From: a virus
Virus record (IMG/VR): IMGVR_UViG_3300015206_000036
Span: 1 to 41,976 of that record
Strand: one strand, 5' to 3'
DNA: 41,976 nucleotides
Of this stretch, positions 35,942 through 41,976 are shown piece after piece; the stretch's first letter is position 1; each line of letters starts with the position of its first letter. The notes beneath the pieces are model-generated. The model was not told the DNA's origin and made no database searches. It was given only the letters and a program-made list of their open reading frames with translations. Position numbers and translations under genes: made by a program.

Positions 35942-38445
35942 CGATTCCTTCTCGACGCGATCTGCAGCGAGCGCGAGACTTGAGTCGCTGCCTGTGATTG
36001 CGTTTGCCGCGAGATCGTACCGCCTTGCGGCGGAAGCGTGAAGTGATTCACCACCGTCTGCCCTCCCATCGAGCCGCTCGGCTTGATCGAGAGACCGGTC
36101 GAGCCGCCGTATGCTGGCTCTGGCCCATTTTCTCCCACTACGCCCCACTGACCCGCCGGAATGTTGCCGCCGCCAGCAAAAAAACCACTGAAGAGCGACG
36201 CGATACCACCGAGACCGCTCGACCCGTTGTTGCCCTGAAAGATGTTCGCGATGCCACCCGCAGCGCCACCCGCTGGGCCACCCGCGCCGAAGAGCTTCTG
36301 CGCATAGTCCTTCGCGATCATCTGCTCGAACATCTGCCCGATGTCTTTCATGAAGTTCTTCAGCGCGTCGCGAAACGACTCCGCGCCGCTGATGAGCTTC
36401 GAGAAATTATCTGCGAACGCGGATTCGAGATTGTTGCGCACCTGCGAGATCAGCGGGTCAACCCCTTGCGCTTTCAACGCGATCAGCTTCGTCTGAAATT
36501 CCTGCGCCGAATTGCCGAGCGCCTGAATGCCGGGGTTCTGCGCCGCGAGCTGCGCGACGCCTGTGTTCACTTGCGTCAAGCTCGCGATCTGCTGCTGCTG
36601 CAGAGCGTTCAGCTGCACCGCGTACTGATTGTCGGTGATCGACTGCTGCGCTTTGAGCAGATTGAGCTTCGCGACCTCTTGCGAATACTGCTGCTCGATC
36701 TGCGTCGCTTTAGCCATTTCCTGGTCATACGCTTTCATCGCCAGCTCAGCTTTCTCGGTCTCGTCGACCGCTTGCAGCCCTGCAGTGTTGCCGGTCTGCT
36801 TAAGATCGGTGCGCAAGCCCTTGTTCTGCTGATCGAATTGCGCCTTCGCAGCGTCGACGAGATTGCCCTTCATCTCGGCGAGCTTGATGTTGAGCTTGTC
36901 GATCTCGATCTGATCTTGAATGACGAGCTTGCGATCGAACGCGGCTTCGAGAGCCGGTCGCAAATCTTTGCCGGACTTCGCGAGTCGATCGAGCGATGCA
37001 CCCAGCTCGCCGGTATTGAGCTTGTAGTTGAACGCTTCGCGCGAACTCTTGTTCAGCTCGTCGCCTTGCTCGATCAATTGAGCGATCAGCTTGTCGCCGC
37101 CCGCTTCGTCTTTTTTGATCTGCAGCGCGCGCGCGTATGCGATCGCAGAGGCGGCGGCTTTCTTGCCTTCATCATCCGCGATCTTCAGCGCATCGCCGAG
37201 CGGGCCGATCGACAGCTTGAAGCGAGCGGCCGCTTCAGCGCCGAGACCGAACGCTTGCGCCTGCTCTCGCAGCCCTTGCGCGTATTTCTCGATCTCTTTG
37301 TCAGCTTCCGCTGTCTTCACGCCAGCCGCGAGATTCGGCGTCGCCGTCTTGCCTCCAGTCGCCGCTTCCGCTGAGCCGTCCGCTGCCTTCTTCGCCGCGG
37401 CGATTTCTTTGTTAGCGGTGTCGTCCCACAAAGCGTTCTGCAGATTCGCGTACTTCGTCTGAATCGCCAGATAGTCTTTGTGCTGCTCTTCGAGAATCGA
37501 CGACGCTTCGCTGAACTTGCCTGACGCTGCCGCACCGAGCGCTGCCGCTGCGCCGCCTATCGCGCTGCCCAGCGTTTCAAACTCGCGCGCGACTTCGAGC
37601 ACGATCGAGCCGATCGAGCGCAGCACGAAGCCGATTCCCTGCGCGATCACGGCGTAGCCCTGCGCTTTGCCGCCGCCCGCTGTCCACGCGTCCGCGAGCT
37701 GATTCAAGGTCGGCAGCAGCTCAGCAGAGATCGCATTGCCCAAGCCCTGCACGGCTTCGGCTTTCAGCAGATTCAGCTTCTGCTCGAACTCTTCAGCAGC
37801 GCGTGCAGCGTCGCCGCCCAAGATCGCGCCAGCGTCTTTCGCTGACTGCGTGAGCTTGTCCATTCCGTCAGCGCCTTCGTTCAAGAAGGGGATCAACGCC
37901 TGGCCCTGCCGACCGAGCAGCGCGATCGCGATCGCGACCTTGTTGGGGCCATCTTCGAGACCGGCAAACTTGCCTGCGACTTGCTCGAGGGTGACCGAGG
38001 GGTCTTGATTCTTGATGTCGGCGAGATTCAAGCCGAGCAGCTTGAAAGCGACGGCAGCTTTCGAGGCCGGATCGCCCGACGCGTCGCTGATCGCCTGCTC
38101 GAATTTCTTCATCGCTACGCCGGTCTGATCGGCGCCGAGTCCGGCCTGAGCGAAGGCAAGATTCAACGTCGACACGCGCTCGACGCTGATCCCAAATTCT
38201 TTCGAGAGTTTTTCGACCGATGCCTGCGCTTCAATCGCAGCTGCTGAAAACTCGACGATCGCATCGATCGTGAATGCAGCTGCGAGATCGCCCGCTAGAT
38301 CGCTGAGCCCTTCCTTGATTTGCCCGAAGATCGAATTCGATTCTTCGGAGTGCTGCTTGAGCTTCGCCGTCGCTTGATCGAGTGCTTTGATGTAGGCAGA
38401 GTTGTCTGCCTGCATCCTAACGACGAGACTGGCTAGGTCCGTGAT
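35938..38445 (-). CDS. Tail tape measure protein, probable ATC start
   Basis: A protein of about 835 residues that sets tail length and is ejected with DNA. It is mostly helical (coiled-coil Ala/Gln/Lys/Glu-rich; for example about residues 485-640), with hydrophobic segments near residues 260-305 (IGSIVLEVAREFETLGSAIG). The C-terminus is Gly/Ser/Gln-rich. The usual N-terminus TDLASLVVRMQADNSAYIKA begins at ATC 38445, seven bases after GGGAG; no ATG, GTG or TTG is in frame there, and ATG 38415 lacks a ribosome site at proper spacing. At 835 residues it would give a tail of roughly 120 nm by the usual rule of 1.5 Angstrom per residue. Confidence 0.9.
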   Translation of the reverse strand: MTDLASLVVRMQADNSAYIKALDQATAKLKQHSEESNSIFGQIKEGLSDLAGDLAAAFTIDAIVEFSAAAIEAQASVEKLSKEFGISVERVSTLNLAFAQAGLGADQTGVAMKKFEQAISDASGDPASKAAVAFKLLGLNLADIKNQDPSVTLEQVAGKFAGLEDGPNKVAIAIALLGRQGQALIPFLNEGADGMDKLTQSAKDAGAILGGDAARAAEEFEQKLNLLKAEAVQGLGNAISAELLPTLNQLADAWTAGGGKAQGYAVIAQGIGFVLRSIGSIVLEVAREFETLGSAIGGAAAALGAAASGKFSEASSILEEQHKDYLAIQTKYANLQNALWDDTANKEIAAAKKAADGSAEAATGGKTATPNLAAGVKTAEADKEIEKYAQGLREQAQAFGLGAEAAARFKLSIGPLGDALKIADDEGKKAAASAIAYARALQIKKDEAGGDKLIAQLIEQGDELNKSSREAFNYKLNTGELGASLDRLAKSGKDLRPALEAAFDRKLVIQDQIEIDKLNIKLAEMKGNLVDAAKAQFDQQNKGLRTDLKQTGNTAGLQAVDETEKAELAMKAYDQEMAKATQIEQQYSQEVAKLNLLKAQQSITDNQYAVQLNALQQQQIASLTQVNTGVAQLAAQNPGIQALGNSAQEFQTKLIALKAQGVDPLISQVRNNLESAFADNFSKLISGAESFRDALKNFMKDIGQMFEQMIAKDYAQKLFGAGGPAGGAAGGIANIFQGNNGSSGLGGIASLFSGFFAGGGNIPAGQWGVVGENGPEPAYGGSTGLSIKPSGSMGGQTVVNHFTLPPQGGTISRQTQSQAATQVSRSLQIASRRNR

Positions 38446-38479
38446 GACGGCTCTCCCGCGATCAAAGCACGAGCAACGA

Positions 38480-38620
38480 TCAGCATCTCTGCTGCTCTGG
38501 TGTTGACCTTTCGCGCTTGCGCATCTTCGCAGCAGCTCGAACGCGCTCAGCGTACTCAGGATCGCGCGCCATCTTCGCTCGATGCCAAGCGGCGTTGTAC
38601 TTGCTTCGATACGGCGTCAT
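38480..38620 (-). CDS. Small basic protein between chaperone and tape measure genes
   Basis: A 46-residue protein from ATG 38620, in an ATGA overlap with the chaperone gene. It is helical and basic (YNAAWHRAKMARDPEYAERV, then RAAAKMRKRERSTPEQQ). The position is that of small tail genes of unknown role. A further 17-codon frame (38433-38486) overlaps its end and covers the probable tape measure start. Confidence 0.55.
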   Translation of the reverse strand: MTPYRSKYNAAWHRAKMARDPEYAERVRAAAKMRKRERSTPEQQRC

Positions 38621-39000
38621 CGCTTCACCCGCTTCTGTTTCTTAACTTCCGGCGTCTGCTTTTTCTTTCGCGCCGCAATGCGTGCGAGAGATTCGAACTT
38701 CAATCGAGTCGCGATCTTCTCTGACTCGACGCGAGCTTCGCGTTCCCTGCCAGTCTCGAACATGAACTTTCGATAGTCAGGGACTTCAGCCTTCTCGCCC
38801 ATGTGAGAGCGCAGCTGATGCACGATGATCCAAGCCGCGTGACGATTGTCGCTGTACGATCCCCACGGCTCTTCCCTCCAGTAGCGATGCCAGCGCTCGA
38901 TCTCGCGCGCGGGCAGCTCATCGAACTGATCGAGCGTCAGCCCCAGCAGTGAGCACAGTCGATGCTCAAACAGCTGCTGGGGCGTTAGGCTGTTTTTCAT
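38617..39000 (-). CDS. Tail assembly chaperone 2 (DUF4035/GpT-like)
   Basis: A 127-residue protein. LCSLLGLTLDQFDELPAREI, then ERWHRYWREEPWGSYSDNRH and AAWIIVHQLRSHM fits the second tail assembly chaperone, where the Leu-Pro-Ala...W-x-x-Y/W...EPWG motif is typical. The tail is strongly basic. In many phages this part is reached by frameshift from the first chaperone; here it has its own ATG 39000 with AAGGA upstream and overlaps the first gene by 35 bases. Confidence 0.8.
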   Translation of the reverse strand: MKNSLTPQQLFEHRLCSLLGLTLDQFDELPAREIERWHRYWREEPWGSYSDNRHAAWIIVHQLRSHMGEKAEVPDYRKFMFETGREREARVESEKIATRLKFESLARIAARKKKQTPEVKKQKRVKR

Positions 39001-39253
39001 CTTCGTCCTTGCTCAGTCGAAATGCTTCTGAGCTGATCTTCGAGATCACCGCTTGCGGCATTTCTGACGCCGCATTCTCGCTCTCGATCTTCGGGCTTAA
39101 GCAGCACTTGAACGCAACCCACGCTTCGAGACGCTGCTTCTGCTTGTCATCGAAGATCAGCTCGCGCGCACCCTTCATCACCGCAGCACTCATCTCTTGC
39201 ACGACATACGACTCACCACGGATTTGAATCGTATTTGTGCGCAGAGCGTTCAC
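38966..39253 (-). CDS. Tail assembly chaperone 1
   Basis: A 95-residue protein from GTG 39253, in a GTGA overlap with the tail tube gene. It has a beta start (NTIQIRGESYVVQEMSAAVM), then helices with KQKQRLEAWVAFKCCLSPKI and an acidic/Gln-rich end. By position and size it is the first chaperone that binds the tape measure during tail assembly. No slippery sequence toward the second chaperone frame stands out, and that gene has its own start. Confidence 0.75.
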   Translation of the reverse strand: MNALRTNTIQIRGESYVVQEMSAAVMKGARELIFDDKQKQRLEAWVAFKCCLSPKIESENAASEMPQAVISKISSEAFRLSKDEDEKQPNAPAAV

Positions 39254-39693
39254 CCGGCCTTCCGCGTGATGCCGCCAGTGATCTTGCCGGTGAACTTGAT
39301 CCCGTTCTGCTTCGACACGCTGGGGGTGATTTCCCACGACAGCATCGCGAGCGCGAACGAAAACAGCAGCTCAGCCGGGGATGAATCGCCGAACTGCAGC
39401 TGAAAGTTTCGCGTCACTTTGTTCTCGACGTCATCGATCAGGCCGTCTTGCAGAGACAGATCGGTCGTGACGCTCAAGTTCGCGCCGAAGTTCACTTCGC
39501 TGCCGTCGCTCAAGCCGGGGATGTACTCCATGTTGCCGTTGCTGCAGAACGTGGTCACATCGACGAGAGCGTTCTTCTGACCGAAGCCTGAGATCGTGTC
39601 GACCTCGCAATAGCGCTCGAACGTCTCGGGAGACGCGCCGTTGCCGACCATGATGTAGGCTTTGCCAACGAAAGCCGGATTCAGAGTTTCCAT
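39250..39693 (-). CDS. Major tail tube protein
   Basis: A 147-residue tail tube subunit from ATG 39693 with an excellent GGAGG site. Beta-rich sequence: PAFVGKAYIMVGNGASPETF, then SGFGQKNALVDVTTFCSNGN and MEYIPGLSDGSEVNFGANLS. The final half has FQLQFGDSSPAELLFSFALA and VSKQNGIKFTGKITGGI. The DVTTF...G.....GL.DG.E pattern is common to phage tube proteins of this class. It forms hexamer rings around the tape measure. Confidence 0.9.
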   Translation of the reverse strand: METLNPAFVGKAYIMVGNGASPETFERYCEVDTISGFGQKNALVDVTTFCSNGNMEYIPGLSDGSEVNFGANLSVTTDLSLQDGLIDDVENKVTRNFQLQFGDSSPAELLFSFALAMLSWEITPSVSKQNGIKFTGKITGGITRKAG

Positions 39694-39694
39694 T

Positions 39695-40090
39695 TCAATC
39701 CTCCACGTACCAAAAGTTATAGAGCTGCACCATTCGAATAGTACCGGGATCGCTATCGTTCACGGCGAATTCGTTTTCCATCGTCACTTGATCGACGACT
39801 ACATCGCCCATCATCCCAACAAAATCGATCAGCGCATCGCGCACTGATTTCGCGAGCGCGACGCACGTCATGCCGTCGATCGCGTAGCAGTCGATCTGCA
39901 TGTCGGCTTGCCGCAGAGGGTTGGTGCCGCAAAACAGCTGCTGATTGCGAGTCGCAGAGCGCGTGACGAGCAGCTCGGGCAGCGGTCTGATGCCCTGCGG
40001 TCTGATGATGCCGTAGATTTGCTCACCGACTTGATTCGTGACGTCGCCAATCGTCATCAGATAACTGCGAATTCCCTCTTCGAGCGTCAC
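39695..40090 (-). CDS. Tail terminator protein (DUF3168-like)
   Basis: A 131-residue protein from GTG 40090, in a GTGA overlap with the gp10-like gene. It has LEEGIRSYLMTIGDVTNQVG, then IYGIIRPQGIRPLPELLVTR and MQIDCYAIDGMTCVALAKSV, as in DUF3168/gpU-type proteins that cap the tube at the head end. The tail tube gene follows one base later. Confidence 0.85.
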   Translation of the reverse strand: MTLEEGIRSYLMTIGDVTNQVGEQIYGIIRPQGIRPLPELLVTRSATRNQQLFCGTNPLRQADMQIDCYAIDGMTCVALAKSVRDALIDFVGMMGDVVVDQVTMENEFAVNDSDPGTIRMVQLYNFWYVED

Positions 40091-40536
40091 TGATCTTGCT
40101 CCTGCTGCAGCTTCACGGCGCGATCGACCGATGCGCTCAGCGACGCGCGAAGCTTTTCCTCGCATTGATCGCGAGTCTCTGAAAGCGCGCGACGCAGCCA
40201 TGGCTGAGCTTGCTGATAGCGAGTGCCGATATCGACGAAGTTCACCGCGTAGAACGCCTCTTTCGTCACCCCGAGCACTGCGCTCGCGATGTTCTTATCG
40301 CCGTTGAGCGTCGTCGCGCGCCTCACTTGAGTCTCAGCAAAGCCTGGGGCGACGAGCAGACCGCGATACGTTCGATGCGCCTCAGTGCCGCGCGGGATCA
40401 ATTGCACTGCTCGCTCGAATGCGGGTTTGATGCCGTTTCGAACCGCTGAGCGCAGCGCTTTGCCGTCACCCAACTTGCCGAGCGATTGCAGCTGCGCGGT
40501 CAGTTCAGCAACGCCTTCGAGCGTGTAGCGACTCAC
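40087..40536 (-). CDS. HK97 gp10-like head-tail joining protein
   Basis: A 149-residue protein from GTG 40536 (GTGA overlap). It contains VAELTAQLQSLGKLGDGKAL, then RNGIKPAFERAVQLIPRGTE and VNFVDIGTRYQQAQPWLRRA. The helix-R-x-A...P.G.....G...V and late QAQPWLRRAL pattern is that of HK97 gp10/PF04883, a tail completion protein at the head-tail interface. Confidence 0.9.
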   Translation of the reverse strand: MSRYTLEGVAELTAQLQSLGKLGDGKALRSAVRNGIKPAFERAVQLIPRGTEAHRTYRGLLVAPGFAETQVRRATTLNGDKNIASAVLGVTKEAFYAVNFVDIGTRYQQAQPWLRRALSETRDQCEEKLRASLSASVDRAVKLQQEQDQ

Positions 40537-40931
40537 GGCGTCGCGCCGATGCGATAGCCTGCCGCGTCTCGCTTCATGCACGCGAGCTGCAGCGTGTCTC
40601 GCAACGTCGTGTCTCGCACCACGCCCTGCACATCGTAGTAATCGCTCGTCGGCGGGGAAGTCGTGTAATCGATGATGTGCTTGATGCGCATCTTCGACGT
40701 GATGCCGGGTCGCCATCGCATCGTGATGTACGTCAGCACGCTCGACTGAATCTCTTTTGCGGTCTGATTTTCAGTCACGCGCCAATCGGCGAACTCGAAG
40801 CGCACATTGCTCGCGAAGAGAACGTAGTTCGTGGTCGGCGTTCCGACCCCATCGGTGCTGTCGACGAGCACTTCGATGTCTGCGACTTGCCGAAGCGCGC
40901 CCGCTGAGAGCGGCTTGAGCCTATTCGCCAC
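40533..40931 (-). CDS. Head closure protein (SPP1 gp16/head-tail adaptor-like)
   Basis: A 132-residue protein from GTG 40931. It is a small beta barrel: EVLVDSTDGVGTPTTNYVLF, then FADWRVTENQTAKEIQSSVL and TYITMRWRPGITSKMRIKHI, with DYYDVQGVVRDTTLRDTLQL. The MR(W/Y)RPGI...M.I.H....Y.V.GV....R.....L.C pattern is the family mark (PF05521). It plugs the portal after packaging. It overlaps the previous small gene by 11 bases. Confidence 0.9.
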   Translation of the reverse strand: MANRLKPLSAGALRQVADIEVLVDSTDGVGTPTTNYVLFASNVRFEFADWRVTENQTAKEIQSSVLTYITMRWRPGITSKMRIKHIIDYTTSPPTSDYYDVQGVVRDTTLRDTLQLACMKRDAAGYRIGATP

Positions 40932-41136
40932 TAGCTGCTCCGACCTGGCGCAGAGCTGAAGAAGGTTCTTCAGATGCGCCAGGCCCACCCGAAGGTGGTA
41001 GCTGCTTCGCGACGTTGTATGCAGTACGTTGCTTTCGCGCTTCGAGCGCGTTGTTCAGAATCTCAAGTCGCCTCGCTAAAGACGGCGCGACTCGTGCAAT
41101 TTGCTGTCGCTTCTTCGCGCAGTAGCTGCAGCTCAT
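40921..41136 (-). CDS. Small structural-cluster protein with CxxC
   Basis: A 71-residue protein from ATG 41136, ATGA overlap with the connector gene. It begins MSCSYCAKKRQQIARVAPSL with one CxxC pair, then a basic helix, and ends in a Gly/Pro/Ser-rich tail. A longer frame upstream is a shadow of the connector. Function unknown; the position between connector and closure genes suggests a head role or a small DNA-binding protein. Confidence 0.65.
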   Translation of the reverse strand: MSCSYCAKKRQQIARVAPSLARRLEILNNALEARKQRTAYNVAKQLPPSGGPGASEEPSSALRQVGAASGE

Positions 41137-41639
41137 ACGCCGAGCGCGATTCGATACGGCTGCAGCAACGCGTCGCGCGCCTGCGTCAGCATCTGATAGT
41201 TCGCGACGTTGCGATCGAACATGATTTCGACCTGCAGCAAGATCGCTTGTCGAACATCGCGCCGCAGCGGCTTGCTCTGATCCTGCATCGCGGGGTTTGC
41301 TGCGAGAAACGCGGCCCAATACGCCTGCGTCTGATCGCCGCCCCATTGATCGACGCCGATCGTCCAGTCGAATGTCGAGCCCCACTGCGATGAAGTCGTC
41401 GCGATGAAGTCGAAGTCGATCGACGCCGGTGAGTCTTTCGGATCGGGCAGCGGAACCGCCGATGAGTCAGTCGGCGAATTCAGCTCAAGCAGCTCGCCGA
41501 GAGATCGCTGCGTGTAGTTCTCGGCGTAATCGACAGCGCCGTCGATGCAGTCTTGAACGCGCACGTCATGAACGGTCAAGCCCTGATCGATCGACAGGTG
41601 CTCTTTCGCTTGCGTGAGAGTGACAAAACCTTGGCTCAT
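41133..41639 (-). CDS. Head-tail connector protein (gp6-like)
   Basis: A 168-residue connector from ATG 41639, in an ATGA overlap with the glycosyltransferase gene. It begins MSQGFVTLTQAKEHLSIDQG, then VQDCIDGAVDYAENYTQRSL, which is the usual helix pattern of gp6-type connector proteins (PF05135). It ends with PLRRDVRQAILLQVEIMFDR. It forms the ring below the portal. The direct link to the sugar cassette is unusual. Confidence 0.9.
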   Translation of the reverse strand: MSQGFVTLTQAKEHLSIDQGLTVHDVRVQDCIDGAVDYAENYTQRSLGELLELNSPTDSSAVPLPDPKDSPASIDFDFIATTSSQWGSTFDWTIGVDQWGGDQTQAYWAAFLAANPAMQDQSKPLRRDVRQAILLQVEIMFDRNVANYQMLTQARDALLQPYRIALGV

Positions 41640-41976
41640 CGGTAGTGCTCCGCGATCCAGCTGTGCTTCGCGCGCATCGCTGGGGTCCAGGGGTCGTGCG
41701 CGCCGTGAAGAATGACCATTTTCGCGTCGCTCGGCAAGTGCCCACCCCTCGGCTGTATCTCATTTCTGTAACTATAAACGCCGTCTTTGCGCGTGAACTT
41801 CTGCTCTTTGGGGCCGAGCACGACTGCGATCCAGCCTTGATCGCTGCCGATGTAGCCCTTCTGCTTCGACATGATGCCAGCCGTTTGCGGGTTGAATCTC
41901 GCGTAGACCTGCGGTCGCGCGTTCGCTTTCAGCTGAATGATCGAGCCGTTGTACGGGGTGCCGATCGAGGTGTCGC
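41636..41976 (-). CDS. Putative glycosyltransferase, C-terminal part (continues from 392 across the circular join)
   Basis: This is the remainder of the protein that starts at 392; bases 41961-41976 repeat 1-16, so unique coding ends at 41960. It carries TPYNGSIIQLKANARPQVYA, then GYIGSDQGWIAVVLGPKEQ and MVILHGAHDPWTPAMRAKHS. The SDQGWIA segment is the acceptor-side Asp-Gln motif of GT-A sugar transferases, and the following HG-x-HDPW fits their final metal-binding His. The start ATG 41872 inside this part should not be used, since the real start is at 392. Confidence 0.8.
   Translation of the reverse strand, partial: DTSIGTPYNGSIIQLKANARPQVYARFNPQTAGIMSKQKGYIGSDQGWIAVVLGPKEQKFTRKDGVYSYRNEIQPRGGHLPSDAKMVILHGAHDPWTPAMRAKHSWIAEHYR
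41961..41976. repeat. Terminal direct repeat, right copy (circular join)
   Basis: Identical to 1-16. Joining 41960 to base 1 (or 41976 to 17) keeps the glycosyltransferase frame open. Confidence 0.9.

Noticed and set aside
35998-37374. A 458-codon plus-strand open frame across the tape measure gene
   Set aside because: Antisense shadow of the tape measure protein, rich in Arg/Leu, with no motif and no ribosome site.
38433-38486. A 17-codon frame (MLIVARALIAGEPSSRT) before the tape measure gene
   Set aside because: Too short to support, with no clear ribosome site. A -1 slip from it into the tape measure frame is possible but has no slippery run.
38966-39000. Programmed frameshift between the two tail chaperones
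   Set aside because: The second frame is +1/-2 relative to the first and has its own ATG with AAGGA; a -1 slip at the GAAAAAC tract would meet a stop.

Overview
The window looks like a complete tailed-phage genome of the siphovirus type (HK97-fold head, long non-contractile tail) from a Gram-negative host. The first 16 bases are identical to the last 16 (1-16 = 41961-41976). Joining the ends there rebuilds one uninterrupted 238-residue reading frame, so the molecule is circular or circularly assembled, with about 41,960 unique bases. The DNA is visibly GC-rich and full of TCGA and GATC words. A nested Rz/Rz1 spanin pair and a CsrA/RsmA homologue point to a Gram-negative host. I see no integrase, DNA polymerase, RNA polymerase or tRNA. 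Replication would depend on the host replisome, with a phage initiator-like protein and a DnaB-like helicase.

Layout. Almost everything is on the minus strand except one plus-strand block (18997-26916). Reading the minus strand downward from 18.9 kb: a Cro-like regulator (18583-18918), a replication cluster (initiator-like protein, DnaB-like ATPase, small proteins, 16026-18580), then a nuclease, tiny membrane protein and HNH enzyme (14035-15875). A terminator follows, then a ParB-domain protein and a patchwork of small genes with duplicated junctions (11218-13486). Next come a TAGT-like glycosyltransferase (a family linked to DNA-base glycosylation), P27-type terminase small and large subunits, portal, prohead protease and major capsid protein (4707-11221). 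A terminator after the capsid gene is followed by an unusual cassette of glycosyltransferase and methyltransferase genes (4612 down to 1, continuing at 41960-41636). Across the circular junction the order resumes with head-tail connector, head closure, gp10-like and tail terminator proteins, tail tube, assembly chaperones and tape measure. The distal tail module (DUF2460, DUF2163, NlpC/P60, tip/hub protein) has the gene order of gene transfer agent tails, and ends in a lectin-domain fiber. Lysis genes (lambda R-type muralytic enzyme, holin-like and other membrane proteins, spanins) end at 26949.

The plus-strand early block begins at a divergent promoter/operator (18933-18984) next to the Cro-like gene. 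It encodes small proteins, a RecT/Bet annealing protein with a RecB-like exonuclease, an HNH enzyme, CsrA, several small zinc-binding proteins, a DUF932 protein and an HTH regulator. It ends at a strong terminator (26951-26976) facing the lysis operon.

Gene packing is extreme: most neighbours overlap by ATGA or GTGA, or by one base. This tight rule exposes three genes (DUF115-like enzyme at 4328, tip protein at 33944, tape measure at 38445) whose conserved N-termini begin where there is no ATG, GTG or TTG but an ATC. Two of these ATCs sit at good Shine-Dalgarno spacing and one overlaps the preceding stop codon. The most interesting parts are these candidate AUC starts, the sugar/methyl cassette inside the structural operon, the TAGT-like enzyme beside the terminase, the shuffled gene-junction region at 11.3-12.8 kb, the phage CsrA, and a pentanucleotide repeat inside the replication gene.
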